Shown here: positions 45,378 through 52,449 of the stretch, one piece after another
How positions within the stretch are numbered: position 1 is the stretch's first letter
Layout: every line of letters starts with the position of its first letter
From: Ancylobacter polymorphus
Lineage (GTDB): Bacteria > Pseudomonadota > Alphaproteobacteria > Rhizobiales > Xanthobacteraceae
Direction of reading: 5' to 3'
Assembly (NCBI RefSeq): GCF_022836935.1
Contig: NZ_CP083239.1
Span: 558,001 to 622,000 of the forward strand
DNA: 64,000 nt
Made by a program: the position numbers and the translations under genes
Notes under the pieces: model-generated
What the model saw: the letters and a program-made list of their open reading frames with translations, nothing else
Database searches by the model: none
What the model was told of the DNA's origin: nothing

Positions 45378-45971
45378 TCACCCTCCCGCCTTGGCCGGCG
45401 ACAGGGCGGCGCGGGCTGTTGGCCGTCTCAGCATTGCCAGGATGCGAGGATCGACGTGCGCTAGATCGGGCAGTCCGCAGACGCGGTTCTTCCCGTCGCG
45501 CAGATCGGTGAGGCTTACATAGGCAAGCCCCGGCTTTGGTTCGCGATACTGCTGCCCGTGCCAGCCGACGTTCACGTTGTCGGTCTCGATAACGGGCGAG
45601 CGGCCGGGCGTAAGCCATCCCACTCCACGCCCCAATCGCGCCTTGACGGCAGCATCTCCGCGCTCATCGACGCGAGCAGTAGTCCGACACATCGACCCTG
45701 AGCACTCAAAGCCCTTGTGCGAGACCAGCACATGATCGTCGGTAACGGGCGCAACGAAGAGGTAGCCGAGCCTGGGCGGATTGGCGCGCACAACCTCAAC
45801 CGATGCATCTGATGGCAGGTCGGGCCAGATAGGGGTCGGGTGGTGAGTTATCATCACCTCCAAATCAATGCCCGGCTCCGGCTGCGCCATCTTTCGCGGG
45901 AACAGGCAGAGGATGCCATCAATGTCACAGATGACGTCGCCCTTACGGGCGCGAGCCGTGCGAACGATCAT
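45378..45971 (-). CDS. Hypothetical phage protein
   Basis: 197 residues from ATG 45971 (GGAGGGG upstream). GDVICDIDGILCLFPRK carries a DxDG motif like HAD phosphatases, but the rest is not recognisably HAD. The C-terminus has several Cys and His residues. Function unknown. Confidence 0.65.
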   Translation of the reverse strand: MIVRTARARKGDVICDIDGILCLFPRKMAQPEPGIDLEVMITHHPTPIWPDLPSDASVEVVRANPPRLGYLFVAPVTDDHVLVSHKGFECSGSMCRTTARVDERGDAAVKARLGRGVGWLTPGRSPVIETDNVNVGWHGQQYREPKPGLAYVSLTDLRDGKNRVCGLPDLAHVDPRILAMLRRPTARAALSPAKAGG

Positions 45972-46357
45972 TCCGCCCCTCCCAAGGCAATGCGCAGCCG
46001 CTCCACCTCGGCCTTGAGCTTGTCGCGCTCGGCTTCGGCGGCTGTGGCGCGGGTTTCGTACTCGTCGGCGGCGTGGCGCTCGCGGTCGTACTTCGCCTGA
46101 ACCTTCGCCACCTCGGCCTGTAGGGCTTCGATGCGGTCCCATGCCTCCCGCACGCGATTGGCGCTGGTATAGAAGCCAGCCGCTTCGAGGTTGTCGGCTG
46201 CGTTGGCAAGCACATCCTCGTTCACCAGCCCCGGCGCGGGGGTGGATTTCATCTCGGCCTCGACCTTGCGCAGTGCTGCTTTGGCATTCACTGCGCCTTC
46301 GTCCCCGCCAACGCGGAACGTCATGGCACGCTCGACGCGCCTCTGCAGTTCAGTCAT
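45968..46357 (-). CDS. Hypothetical coiled-coil phage protein
   Basis: 129 residues from ATG 46357. Residues about 70-125 (IEALQAEVAKVQAKYDRERH and following heptads) form a strong coiled coil. No family recognised. Overlaps neighbours at both ends. Confidence 0.65.
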   Translation of the reverse strand: MTELQRRVERAMTFRVGGDEGAVNAKAALRKVEAEMKSTPAPGLVNEDVLANAADNLEAAGFYTSANRVREAWDRIEALQAEVAKVQAKYDRERHAADEYETRATAAEAERDKLKAEVERLRIALGGAE

Positions 46358-46475
46358 GGGCGGCACCACGGCGCGGCACGATCACCACGTCTCCATGCAC
46401 CTCGTCGTAGACATCAGGCTCGTCGCGCCAGGCCAGCAACCACGTTGCCAGCAGCCATGCCATCACGCGGCGCAT
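46350..46475 (-). CDS. Small membrane-like phage protein, 41 residues
   Basis: Starts MRRVMAWLLATWLLAW (one hydrophobic helix) followed by an acidic tail. AAGGGGAAACGAA precedes the ATG. It overlaps the gene downstream by eight bases and the HTH gene upstream by 13. Function unknown. Confidence 0.55.
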   Translation of the reverse strand: MRRVMAWLLATWLLAWRDEPDVYDEVHGDVVIVPRRGAAHD

Positions 46476-47332
46476 TTCGTTTCCCCTTGGAGATCCAGCC
46501 GCTCGCGCGCGATCTTCTCGGCGAGGTAGCGGCGCAAATCGTTGATAGCTTTCGGCTCGACAGCGCCTGGCCCGATGACGTGGATGAACGCAGACACGCG
46601 CGCAGCGACTTCCGGCGGCATCTGTCCAGGCTCGCCACCCAGCCGCGCGAAGCCACGCCGCCAGAGCGCCCGCATGAACGGCACGTCGAACTCAGAAACG
46701 GTGCGCCGCGATATGCCCGCTGCCTGCAGGTGGTACTTGGCAGTACTGTAGTGACAGCCGGCAGCTTCACCGAGTTTGTGCAGCGTCACGCCGCGCTCTC
46801 GCACGAATGTGCTGGCGACGATGACGCGACGCGCCTGAATGAGCAGCCCGATGCGTGAATCTCCGATGAGATCTAGGCGCGTGATGCCGAGTGCGCTGCA
46901 AACACAGCCGGCTATGTCGGAGCTATCCTCATTGAGCGCAGCCACCATCGCGGCAATACGATGGGCTGCCTCAACACGACCGTCTCGGTTTGCGCGACGG
47001 ATCGCGGCGAGCGGCGTGATGGACGCGGGGGCGGTCTCGCCAGCGCGCACCGGATAGGGCGTCGGCAGGAACTGCGAGAGTTCGCGGGTTGAGACGTATC
47101 TCTGCGGCGAGCTTGCATCTCCAAGGTTCTCGGTGATGCCGAGCCGTCCGGCCTTGGTGGTGCTGACGATACGGACCCGGTGCCGGATTCCGCCTGGCGC
47201 CGTGTAGGTGGCGTAGGGTGTGGCGGTGTGCGAAGGGGCGGTAGCGTGCTGAGTGGCAGTAGCGTGCGGCACAGCGTTAGCATGCGAAGCGCGCGCGTTG
47301 TCGTTAGCGGGAATCATGGCGTGGTGTTCCAT
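46463..47332 (-). CDS. HTH protein adjacent to the repeat arrays
   Basis: 289 residues from ATG 47332; ATG 47317 is also possible. The frame stays open to 47485, but that part is array 1 DNA. The N-terminus is low-complexity His/Ala/Thr. Residues about 160-230 hold an HTH (RERGVTLHKLGEAAGCHYSTAKYHLQAAG) reminiscent of DnaA-type or Trp-repressor-like HTH. The family is unknown. It lies directly downstream of array 1 and of the Tas-like gene, so it may regulate or belong to that system. Confidence 0.6.
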   Translation of the reverse strand: MEHHAMIPANDNARASHANAVPHATATQHATAPSHTATPYATYTAPGGIRHRVRIVSTTKAGRLGITENLGDASSPQRYVSTRELSQFLPTPYPVRAGETAPASITPLAAIRRANRDGRVEAAHRIAAMVAALNEDSSDIAGCVCSALGITRLDLIGDSRIGLLIQARRVIVASTFVRERGVTLHKLGEAAGCHYSTAKYHLQAAGISRRTVSEFDVPFMRALWRRGFARLGGEPGQMPPEVAARVSAFIHVIGPGAVEPKAINDLRRYLAEKIARERLDLQGETKCAA

Positions 47333-47354
47333 GGCGTGTGTGGGGTAGCTGGTG

Positions 47355-47545
47355 GCGACGACGCGGGGCGCATGCCTCAATGGGTTGCGACACATGGATG
47401 GCCCTGCGTCGTCGCTTCTTGGGTGCCTGCCGGCGCGCCCTTGTTGGGTTCCGCGCTGGGGGGGGGGGGTATGGCCGGCAGGCAATTAGTGGCGGGGCGC
47501 GATAGTCCTGGGTTGCTCTCGACGATTGGCCCCGCCCGGCATCAG
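47355..47545. repeat. TIGR-like array 1 (three units)
   Basis: Conserved loops begin at 47381, 47445 and 47509, exactly 64 bases apart. Cores are 47367-47403 (37 nt), 47432-47476 (45 nt, enlarged by a run of 12 G) and 47496-47531 (36 nt), each GGCGC-N8/9-TGGGTTsC-N11-GGCC. Outer arms pair, for example GCGACGACGC with GCGTCGTCGC in unit 1 and TGCCTGCC with GGCAGGCA in unit 2. It lies between the Tas-like gene and the HTH gene; the last arm reaches the Tas-like stop codon. Confidence 0.9.
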
Positions 47546-48645
47546 GCCGAAGCCCGGCGCCAATTCAGATAGAGATCCTTGAGCATCCGCTTTTCGACGT
47601 AGCGCATGGCCCGTGCGATGGCGTGGGCGCTATAGGATTCCTTGCCCGTTGCGCTGCACTTGATGCGAAGCGGCTGGCCATCTTCGCCAAGGATGATGGT
47701 GCCGTCCTTACGCCTGTGCGGGCACTTGATCGCCTCGTGCCTCACTCGCTTCGCGAACAGCCGCTGGTACGGCGTCAGATCGGGGTTGGCATCGACATCT
47801 TCACCGAACATCGGACGCCACTTGCCCATGCCGAGAATGAGACCATTGCGGGCGTTCCATGACACGGAGCGGCGCGGCGCGCGATAGCCGTGAGCGATCC
47901 AGTCTTCCGCCGTAGCGCCAGCGCCAGGCTTGCCCTGCGCCTTGCCGCCGATGACCGCCACACCCATGCGCTTCCAGAGGCACGACGGGTTGCGATAGGT
48001 GCCGATGTCGCCGGCCTCGCCAACGATGGTCGCAAACGACACGGTGCCGAGCCCTTTGACGGACTGCACCCACGGGAAGACGGGCAACTGCTTGGCGAGC
48101 TTGTCGAGGCCGCGGGCCGCGCCCGCTGCGGCGTTCTCCAGAGGCTCGGCGGCCATAAGATAAGGCCAGATCCTCTCATGAAACTCGTGGTCAGGGTTAG
48201 CGGCTGCTTCGCGGTATATCTTGTCGGCGCGTTCGCGCAGCGCCTTCTTGGTGGCGTCGTTTTCGTAATCTGCCGGCTGATGGATGGCGACGCGCACACA
48301 AGCCATGCCCTGTAGGACGATGCGGTTCTTGGCGCGGATCATGCCCTGCCGAAATTTGTGGTCGTTCTGTATCTGCGCGACGAGCGCGGTGACGGCGTCG
48401 CTGGGCACATAGTCCGGCAGCGGCACGTAATCAGGGTCCACGACGGCGGGCGGAGCACAGTTGGGTTGCACCGCCTTCTCGGCCGCGCCGCCGTGGATGG
48501 GGTGAGCAGGGGCGGGCATTGCGCTTGTGGGTTGCGAGGGCGTGACGGCCCGCGCCCTGCTCGTCTTGGTCCGTCGCTCGACAGCGGCGGCAATGTCTGC
48601 GGGGTTGTTGTTGGTGGCAACGTCTTGGTTGGTCTCGATGTACAT
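47542..48645 (-). CDS. IS110/Transposase_20-like (Nop-like) domain protein, candidate Tas effector
   Basis: 367 residues. The region VKGLGTVSFATIVGEAGDIG (about 197-216) with CLWKRMGVAVIGG matches the helix-hairpin-helix part of Transposase_20, followed by a basic segment (YRAPRRSVSWNARNGLILG). Preceding helices (about 85-190) could be the Nop-like coiled coil. The DEDD nuclease domain of IS110 transposases is absent, so active transposition is unlikely. Residues about 27-71 are low-complexity and are encoded by two array units. True translation may therefore begin later (GTG 48441 or ATG 48342). No strong ribosome site precedes 48645. Likely an RNA-guided DNA-binding protein (TasA-like); this assignment is inference. 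Confidence 0.65.
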   Translation of the reverse strand: MYIETNQDVATNNNPADIAAAVERRTKTSRARAVTPSQPTSAMPAPAHPIHGGAAEKAVQPNCAPPAVVDPDYVPLPDYVPSDAVTALVAQIQNDHKFRQGMIRAKNRIVLQGMACVRVAIHQPADYENDATKKALRERADKIYREAAANPDHEFHERIWPYLMAAEPLENAAAGAARGLDKLAKQLPVFPWVQSVKGLGTVSFATIVGEAGDIGTYRNPSCLWKRMGVAVIGGKAQGKPGAGATAEDWIAHGYRAPRRSVSWNARNGLILGMGKWRPMFGEDVDANPDLTPYQRLFAKRVRHEAIKCPHRRKDGTIILGEDGQPLRIKCSATGKESYSAHAIARAMRYVEKRMLKDLYLNWRRASA

Positions 48646-49052
48646 GGTGCATACCCTGGGTTGCGATGTGGGGTACGCGAGAGACGGCGCAGGCCGATTG
48701 GGTTGCGGGACGCCACTGGCCGGATCTCGCGATGGGTGCTGCCGGCGCTACGCTACTGGGTTGCTGCGCACTTTCGGCCGGCAGTTAGGGGGCTACGCAG
48801 TCGGGTGGCGCGCACATATTGGGTTGCTCGGCTCACTTGGCCACCACGACTGCGTATTAGGAACCGGACGGCCGGGGCGTCATTCGATTGGGTTGCGCAA
48901 GGCCGCGGGCACCAACCCGTCCGGTATCTGAATTGCCTTGCCTGCTCGGGCGCTCTTCGGCTGGGTTACGCACCGGTGATGGCCCAAGCAGGCAATGTGT
49001 CGGCGGGGCGCTCGCTCTTTGGATTGCGATAGACGAATGGCCCCGCCACTCG
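48437..49052. repeat. TIGR-like array 2 (eight clear units)
   Basis: Loops at 48462, 48528, 48699, 48757, 48820, 48889, 48962 and 49020. All eight cores are 36 nt: 48449-48484, 48515-48550, 48686-48721, 48744-48779, 48807-48842, 48876-48911, 48949-48984 and 49007-49042. Arms pair within a unit but differ between units, such as TACGCAGTCG/CGACTGCGTA and ACCGGACGG/CCGTCCGGT. Degenerate loops at about 48600 and 48657 flank the Tas-like start and lack pairing arms. The first two units lie inside the Tas-like reading frame. Confidence 0.9.
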
Positions 49053-49054
49053 GC

Positions 49055-49660
49055 TTACGCCGAGGTCTTGTCAGCCTCGATACGGAGGCGAATGGCTTCT
49101 TCGGCCGTCACGGCGTCACCGATCTTGCGGTTGCCGGCCGTGTTGCCGACGGCGATGAGAAACCTGCCGTCGCGGACCATCGTCAGGCCCTTGTTCATGT
49201 GCTCCGTGGCGTACTTCACGATGTCGGAGCCGATGTGGTCGCGCAGCGGGCGACGGACGCCGTCAATGACGTACGGCTTGTCGAGCAGAGCCTCACGAAC
49301 GTGCGTGCCGAGATCGGCCAGCCGGCGGCGGGTAGCTTCGGCGCTTGCGTTGAAAATGTGCGCCACGCGCTCGTTGTAAGACTTGGACTTGCTGGCCGGT
49401 GCCTTCGGTCCCGTGGCGCGCGGATCAGCCAGCAGTGTGTCGATGGCGCGCCGCTCGCTACGCACGGTCTCACCGAGCAGGTTCCGGCATGCGAGGCGCA
49501 CAGCCTCATCCGTGAGGCGCTTCTTGTTCAGGACGTAGTTCGTCATTTTCTCGGTGGCGGCGTCGAGGTCTCCACCGGCCTCCCGCATCATGCGCTCCGC
49601 CACACCAATCAGGGTTTCGGAGTTTCTACGAGGCGTCGGTGCGAAGTTAATGGCGGCCAT
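49055..49660 (-). CDS. Unknown protein encoded between arrays 2 and 3
   Basis: 201 residues with AGGAGACC before the ATG at 49660. Mostly helical and basic, with SYNERVAHIFNASAEATRRRLADLG in the middle. The C-terminal 80 residues look like an alpha/beta domain (PYVIDGVRRPLRDHIGSDIVKYA). No family recognised. Being bracketed by two arrays, it is a candidate component of the system, for example a processing or regulatory factor. Confidence 0.65.
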   Translation of the reverse strand: MAAINFAPTPRRNSETLIGVAERMMREAGGDLDAATEKMTNYVLNKKRLTDEAVRLACRNLLGETVRSERRAIDTLLADPRATGPKAPASKSKSYNERVAHIFNASAEATRRRLADLGTHVREALLDKPYVIDGVRRPLRDHIGSDIVKYATEHMNKGLTMVRDGRFLIAVGNTAGNRKIGDAVTAEEAIRLRIEADKTSA

Positions 49661-49686
49661 GGTGGTCTCCTGTGGCGTGGGGGTGG

Positions 49687-50000
49687 CCCTGCCGGGCGCT
49701 GGATCGTCGGGTTGCGAGGCGTGGACGGCCCGGCAGGGTTAGGGGATGCAGCGTCGGCGGGGGGCGTGATGGGTTACGCTCGTCGTTCGGCCGGCGCTGC
49801 ATTGTGGTTCGACTGGCCGGGCGTGGCCCTTCTGGGTTTCGCAATCATTCCGGCCCGACCAGTCGAATGGGGTTGCAGGGTTGGCGCTGTGTGCCTGGGT
49901 TGCTCCCTTTAGATGGCCGTCCCTGCAATTGGTGTTCGCGGACGTGTGGGCGGCAGCCTAGTTGGATTGCGCGCACTCCATGTCCACACACGCCCGCGAA
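49687..50000. repeat. TIGR-like array 3 (five units)
   Basis: Loops at 49708, 49770, 49833, 49896 and 49963 (spacing 62, 63, 63, 67). Cores: 49695-49730, 49756-49792 (37 nt), 49820-49855, 49883-49918 and 49949-49985 (37 nt). Loop variants CGGGTTGC, TGGGTTAC, TGGGTTTC and TGGATTGC occur. Arms pair well, for example TTCGACTGGCCG with CGACCAGTCGAA and TTGCAGGG with CCCTGCAA. It fills the gap between the 201-residue gene and a small membrane gene. Confidence 0.92.
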
Positions 50001-50002
50001 TT

Positions 50003-50134
50003 TCAGTCCGCTAATCTCCGCCCGAGCAGCACCAGCACGAGGACCAGCGCTGCAATCTGCGGGGCGGCGATAAGCCAGAAGCACGCGGCACCATTTGGCG
50101 GTATGCCGTGCCAAGGCTTAGGCTTGGTGGTCAT
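50003..50134 (-). CDS. Small phage membrane protein, 43 residues
   Basis: A hydrophobic helix at about 19-38 (FWLIAAPQIAALVLVLVLLG). Its ATG overlaps the stop of the upstream gene (ATGA), and its stop lies three bases from array 3. Function unknown. Confidence 0.65.
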   Translation of the reverse strand: MTTKPKPWHGIPPNGAACFWLIAAPQIAALVLVLVLLGRRLAD

Positions 50135-50313
50135 GGCAGCACGTCCGCCGCGATGCGGCGCATGTCCTGCACCTTGCTCGTGCCGAGCGCGCCGTTGTCG
50201 GCCCGCTCAACAATCTTCCGCAGCGCCTCTTCGTACCGCTCGGCACGCACCTCCGCGGCACGCAGCTGCTCGCCGAGCAGCCTGGTGGTGGTGTCTTTCA
50301 GCGTGCGGCTCAT
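50131..50313 (-). CDS. Small coiled-coil phage protein, 60 residues
   Basis: Starts at ATG 50313 (GGAG upstream): MSRTLKDTTTRLLGEQLRAA and following charged heptads (RAERYEEALRKIVERAD). No family recognised. Coupled by ATGA overlaps to both neighbours. Confidence 0.65.
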   Translation of the reverse strand: MSRTLKDTTTRLLGEQLRAAEVRAERYEEALRKIVERADNGALGTSKVQDMRRIAADVLP

Positions 50314-50441
50314 TGCGGACTCCGTCGCGCATACAGGCTGCAACGCCGGCCGGTGGAGATCGCTGCGTCAAGAATGGCCGCTGCCTCGGCAATGCAGCAC
50401 GGTGACAGCGGCACGCCGTCGAGGATGATGGTGTAGGTCAT
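50310..50441 (-). CDS. Small phage protein, 43 residues
   Basis: MTYTIILDGVPLSPCCIAEA then a helical, basic tail. It ends with an ATGA overlap with the next gene. Function unknown. Support is the unbroken coupling chain and coding-like composition. Confidence 0.55.
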   Translation of the reverse strand: MTYTIILDGVPLSPCCIAEAAAILDAAISTGRRCSLYARRSPQ

Positions 50442-50466
50442 GGGGTGGCCCTGATGGCAGTGATGT

Positions 50467-50763
50467 TCATCGGTCATCTCCCAGCGTAGTGACTGGGTAT
50501 GCGCATGTCTGGCCCTTTCCTCCGCATGGATGCGTCTCTTCCCAAGTCATTTGCTGGGCGCGACCAGAGCAGTTGGCGAAATAGACGTTGCGAGAATTTC
50601 CATCTCTGAGACGCCATATGCGACATCCGTCGACTTCGGCCAAAAGCCCTGCACTTACCTCAGGGTTTCCAGTGTTCTCAGTCTCGATAGGCTCAGCGCC
50701 ACAGCCGGCAAGCATTAAGCCCGTCAAGATAACCGAAAAGCGGGAGGTTATGGTTCCAGCCAT
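50467..50763 (-). CDS. Phage lipoprotein, 98 residues
   Basis: From ATG 50763. A signal peptide with lipobox LMLAGC is followed by a small domain with three further cysteines (VDGCRIWRLRDG, FANCSGR, HPCGGKGQTCAYP). Possibly a lysogeny-expressed envelope protein; superinfection exclusion is a guess. Base composition is lower in GC than the surrounding genes. Confidence 0.7.
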   Translation of the reverse strand: MAGTITSRFSVILTGLMLAGCGAEPIETENTGNPEVSAGLLAEVDGCRIWRLRDGNSRNVYFANCSGRAQQMTWEETHPCGGKGQTCAYPVTTLGDDR

Positions 50764-50774
50764 TTTGGCGTACC

Positions 50775-50951
50775 TCAGAACGGCACGGCGTATTCTTCGC
50801 CGCGTGCCTGTTGTGATTTCAGGGACGCGAGGACAGTTGACGCTCGCGTTATTGCTTGTTCGTCGCCCGTCCATTCGGCATCGCTAAGCTCGCGCTCTGC
50901 GTCGCGGATAGATGAGGCTATGGGGCGGATGCCGTGGGAGGACTGGCGCAT
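50775..50951 (-). CDS. Small phage protein, 58 residues
   Basis: MRQSSHGIRPIASSIRDAER and a helical body. It lies four bases after the next gene upstream and 12 before the lipoprotein gene. Function unknown. Confidence 0.6.
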   Translation of the reverse strand: MRQSSHGIRPIASSIRDAERELSDAEWTGDEQAITRASTVLASLKSQQARGEEYAVPF

Positions 50952-50955
50952 GGGA

Positions 50956-51276
50956 TCACGCCGCCTCCCGCTCGACGCTCATCTCGGCGAGAACCGTCTC
51001 GCACTCGGCGGCGTTCAGCCGGTGCCGGACAGCGTTGGCGGCATGTGCCGCCGCCTTACCGCGCGCCTCAGAGGCCCGCCAGGTCTGGCCGCGGCGCTCG
51101 TTGCGCTCCGCGTCTTTGATGAGGTCGCGCGCCATCAGGTTTTCGCCGGCTGCCTCAATGGCGTTCCAGCGCGCGACGGCTGCCAGAATGCGGTCATAGG
51201 CGGCGAGCGGCGCACGGCCATACGCGATGTCGACGGCGGTGGGGGTGCCGGTGCTGGTGGTGAAATGAGCGCCCAT
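50956..51276 (-). CDS. Hypothetical phage protein, helical
   Basis: 106 residues from ATG 51276 (GTG 51282 would overlap the upstream stop). Helical with many Ala/Arg/Glu. No family recognised. Confidence 0.65.
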   Translation of the reverse strand: MGAHFTTSTGTPTAVDIAYGRAPLAAYDRILAAVARWNAIEAAGENLMARDLIKDAERNERRGQTWRASEARGKAAAHAANAVRHRLNAAECETVLAEMSVEREAA

Positions 51277-51278
51277 GA

Positions 51279-51476
51279 TCACGCCGCCCCGCTTTCGAGC
51301 TTGGAGAGGCGGAGCGCCGACATGGCGTCGTCCGGGTGCTGTTCGACGTGGCGCCGATGCGCCTGCGTCGGCTCGCGCTTGCGGCGAGGCTTGGTGGTCT
51401 GGCCGCTCTTGGCGGCATCACGTCCGTGGGGGTGGATAGACTGGCCGGCGGTGGCGGTGCGTCTGCGGTCGTTCAT
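51279..51476 (-). CDS. Basic small phage protein, first gene of the leftward operon
   Basis: 65 residues rich in Arg, His and Lys (TTKPRRKREPTQAHRRHVEQH). It begins about 50 bases downstream of the operator pair at 51524-51569, so it is the promoter-proximal gene of the leftward early operon. Function unknown; DNA or RNA binding is plausible from charge only. Confidence 0.6.
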   Translation of the reverse strand: MNDRRRTATAGQSIHPHGRDAAKSGQTTKPRRKREPTQAHRRHVEQHPDDAMSALRLSKLESGAA

Positions 51477-51523
51477 GGCGGGCTCCTCTGACCGGCGGTG
51501 CGCCGGCTTCGGGGAGCAATGTG

Positions 51524-51569
51524 CTACGGTATGTGTAGCCCGTCAATGGACACGCTACGAAAAAAATAG
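51524..51569. promoter_or_regulatory. CI-type operators, left pair
   Basis: Two 15-base sites of the CTAC-N7-GTAG class: CTACGGTATGTGTAG (51524-51538) and CTACGAAAAAAATAG (51555-51569, one arm imperfect), 31 bases apart. They lie between the repressor gene and the leftward operon. Confidence 0.75.
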
Positions 51570-51589
51570 CAGCCAGCGCAACGCTTGGT

Positions 51590-52414
51590 CTAACCCCTTG
51601 TAATCCTGCCTGATATCCGCCCTAGAATCGTAAGCTCATGTAGCGCTACCTTTTGCTCTGCGCTCGCCGGGTTGTCGGAAATCACGCGAACGGTGGGGGG
51701 TGAGCTATTGAAAACGTACTCGAGTCGTTTGATGCGCGGCGCGCTTTGCCCGTCGGTGATGAAATAGACTCCATCGTCAGCGAAATCGCGAACCCTGAGG
51801 TCAATAATCACTCGGTCGCCGTCGCGGTATGTCGGGGACATTGAGTCGCCACGCACCGGAGCAATGATCGTTTGCGCCGTTGATAGTCCAAGCTCGTGGC
51901 GGACGAATGCGTCAGGGAATTTCCATTCAGCAACGACGCGGTGCCCGCTGATCGAGGCGCTGCCAGTGGGCAGGCTGTAAACATCACCGACAATTCCCTC
52001 TCCCGCGCCGGCCGATATGTCCAGTTCCGGGAACGCGCCAGGGATCACAGGCGAGTACCGTTCGCTCTCTGTGTAGGCGCGCTGGTCATCATCGAGCGGG
52101 ATTCGCTTGAAATCGCTGTCAAGCGAGGTGCGAGTAAACTGGTGGTCGATGTCGTCATTGAGGAGCGGGTCGGCCCAGACAGGGCCCTTCCCAGTCATCA
52201 ACCACGGCAGGTTCACGCCCAAATAGCTGGCGATCTCATCCCATCGACCATTCGGACGCAGTGCCCTGTTTTTGGTGACAATGTTGCTGATGGCACTACT
52301 CGGACGATCGAGCGCCTTGCCAAGGCCGGCCTGGCTTTTGCCCTTGGCAGCGCCGAGAGCCCAGCCAACCCGTCCACCGATGCTGGACAAATCGTAGCGC
52401 GAAGCATTTGACAT
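51590..52414 (-). CDS. CI-like prophage repressor (HTH + S24 peptidase)
   Basis: 274 residues from ATG 52414 (earlier in-frame codons cross the operators). N-terminal HTH (KGKSQAGLGKALDRPSSAISNIV), then an S24 domain with serine in VRGDSMSPTYRDGD and a lysine further on (APRIKRLEYV). It maintains lysogeny and is inactivated by RecA-stimulated self-cleavage. Operators on both sides show it controls both early operons. Confidence 0.9.
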   Translation of the reverse strand: MSNASRYDLSSIGGRVGWALGAAKGKSQAGLGKALDRPSSAISNIVTKNRALRPNGRWDEIASYLGVNLPWLMTGKGPVWADPLLNDDIDHQFTRTSLDSDFKRIPLDDDQRAYTESERYSPVIPGAFPELDISAGAGEGIVGDVYSLPTGSASISGHRVVAEWKFPDAFVRHELGLSTAQTIIAPVRGDSMSPTYRDGDRVIIDLRVRDFADDGVYFITDGQSAPRIKRLEYVFNSSPPTVRVISDNPASAEQKVALHELTILGRISGRITRG

Positions 52415-52449
52415 GCTACGCTTCTTGCACACCTGCAGGACATTGTCCG

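Noticed and set aside
47542..48645. Active IS110 insertion sequence with bridge RNA
   Set aside because: The DEDD nuclease half is missing, and many repeat units lie on both sides instead of one bridge-RNA-type flank.
47355..50000. CRISPR array
   Set aside because: Conserved blocks are only 4-8 bases, there are two variable segments per unit and flanking arms differ but pair; CRISPR repeats are longer and identical. No cas genes nearby.
47355..50000. Integron attC cassette array
   Set aside because: The loops carry TGGGTTGC, not paired RYYYAAC/GTTRRRY core sites, there is no IntI-like integrase, and units contain no cassette genes.
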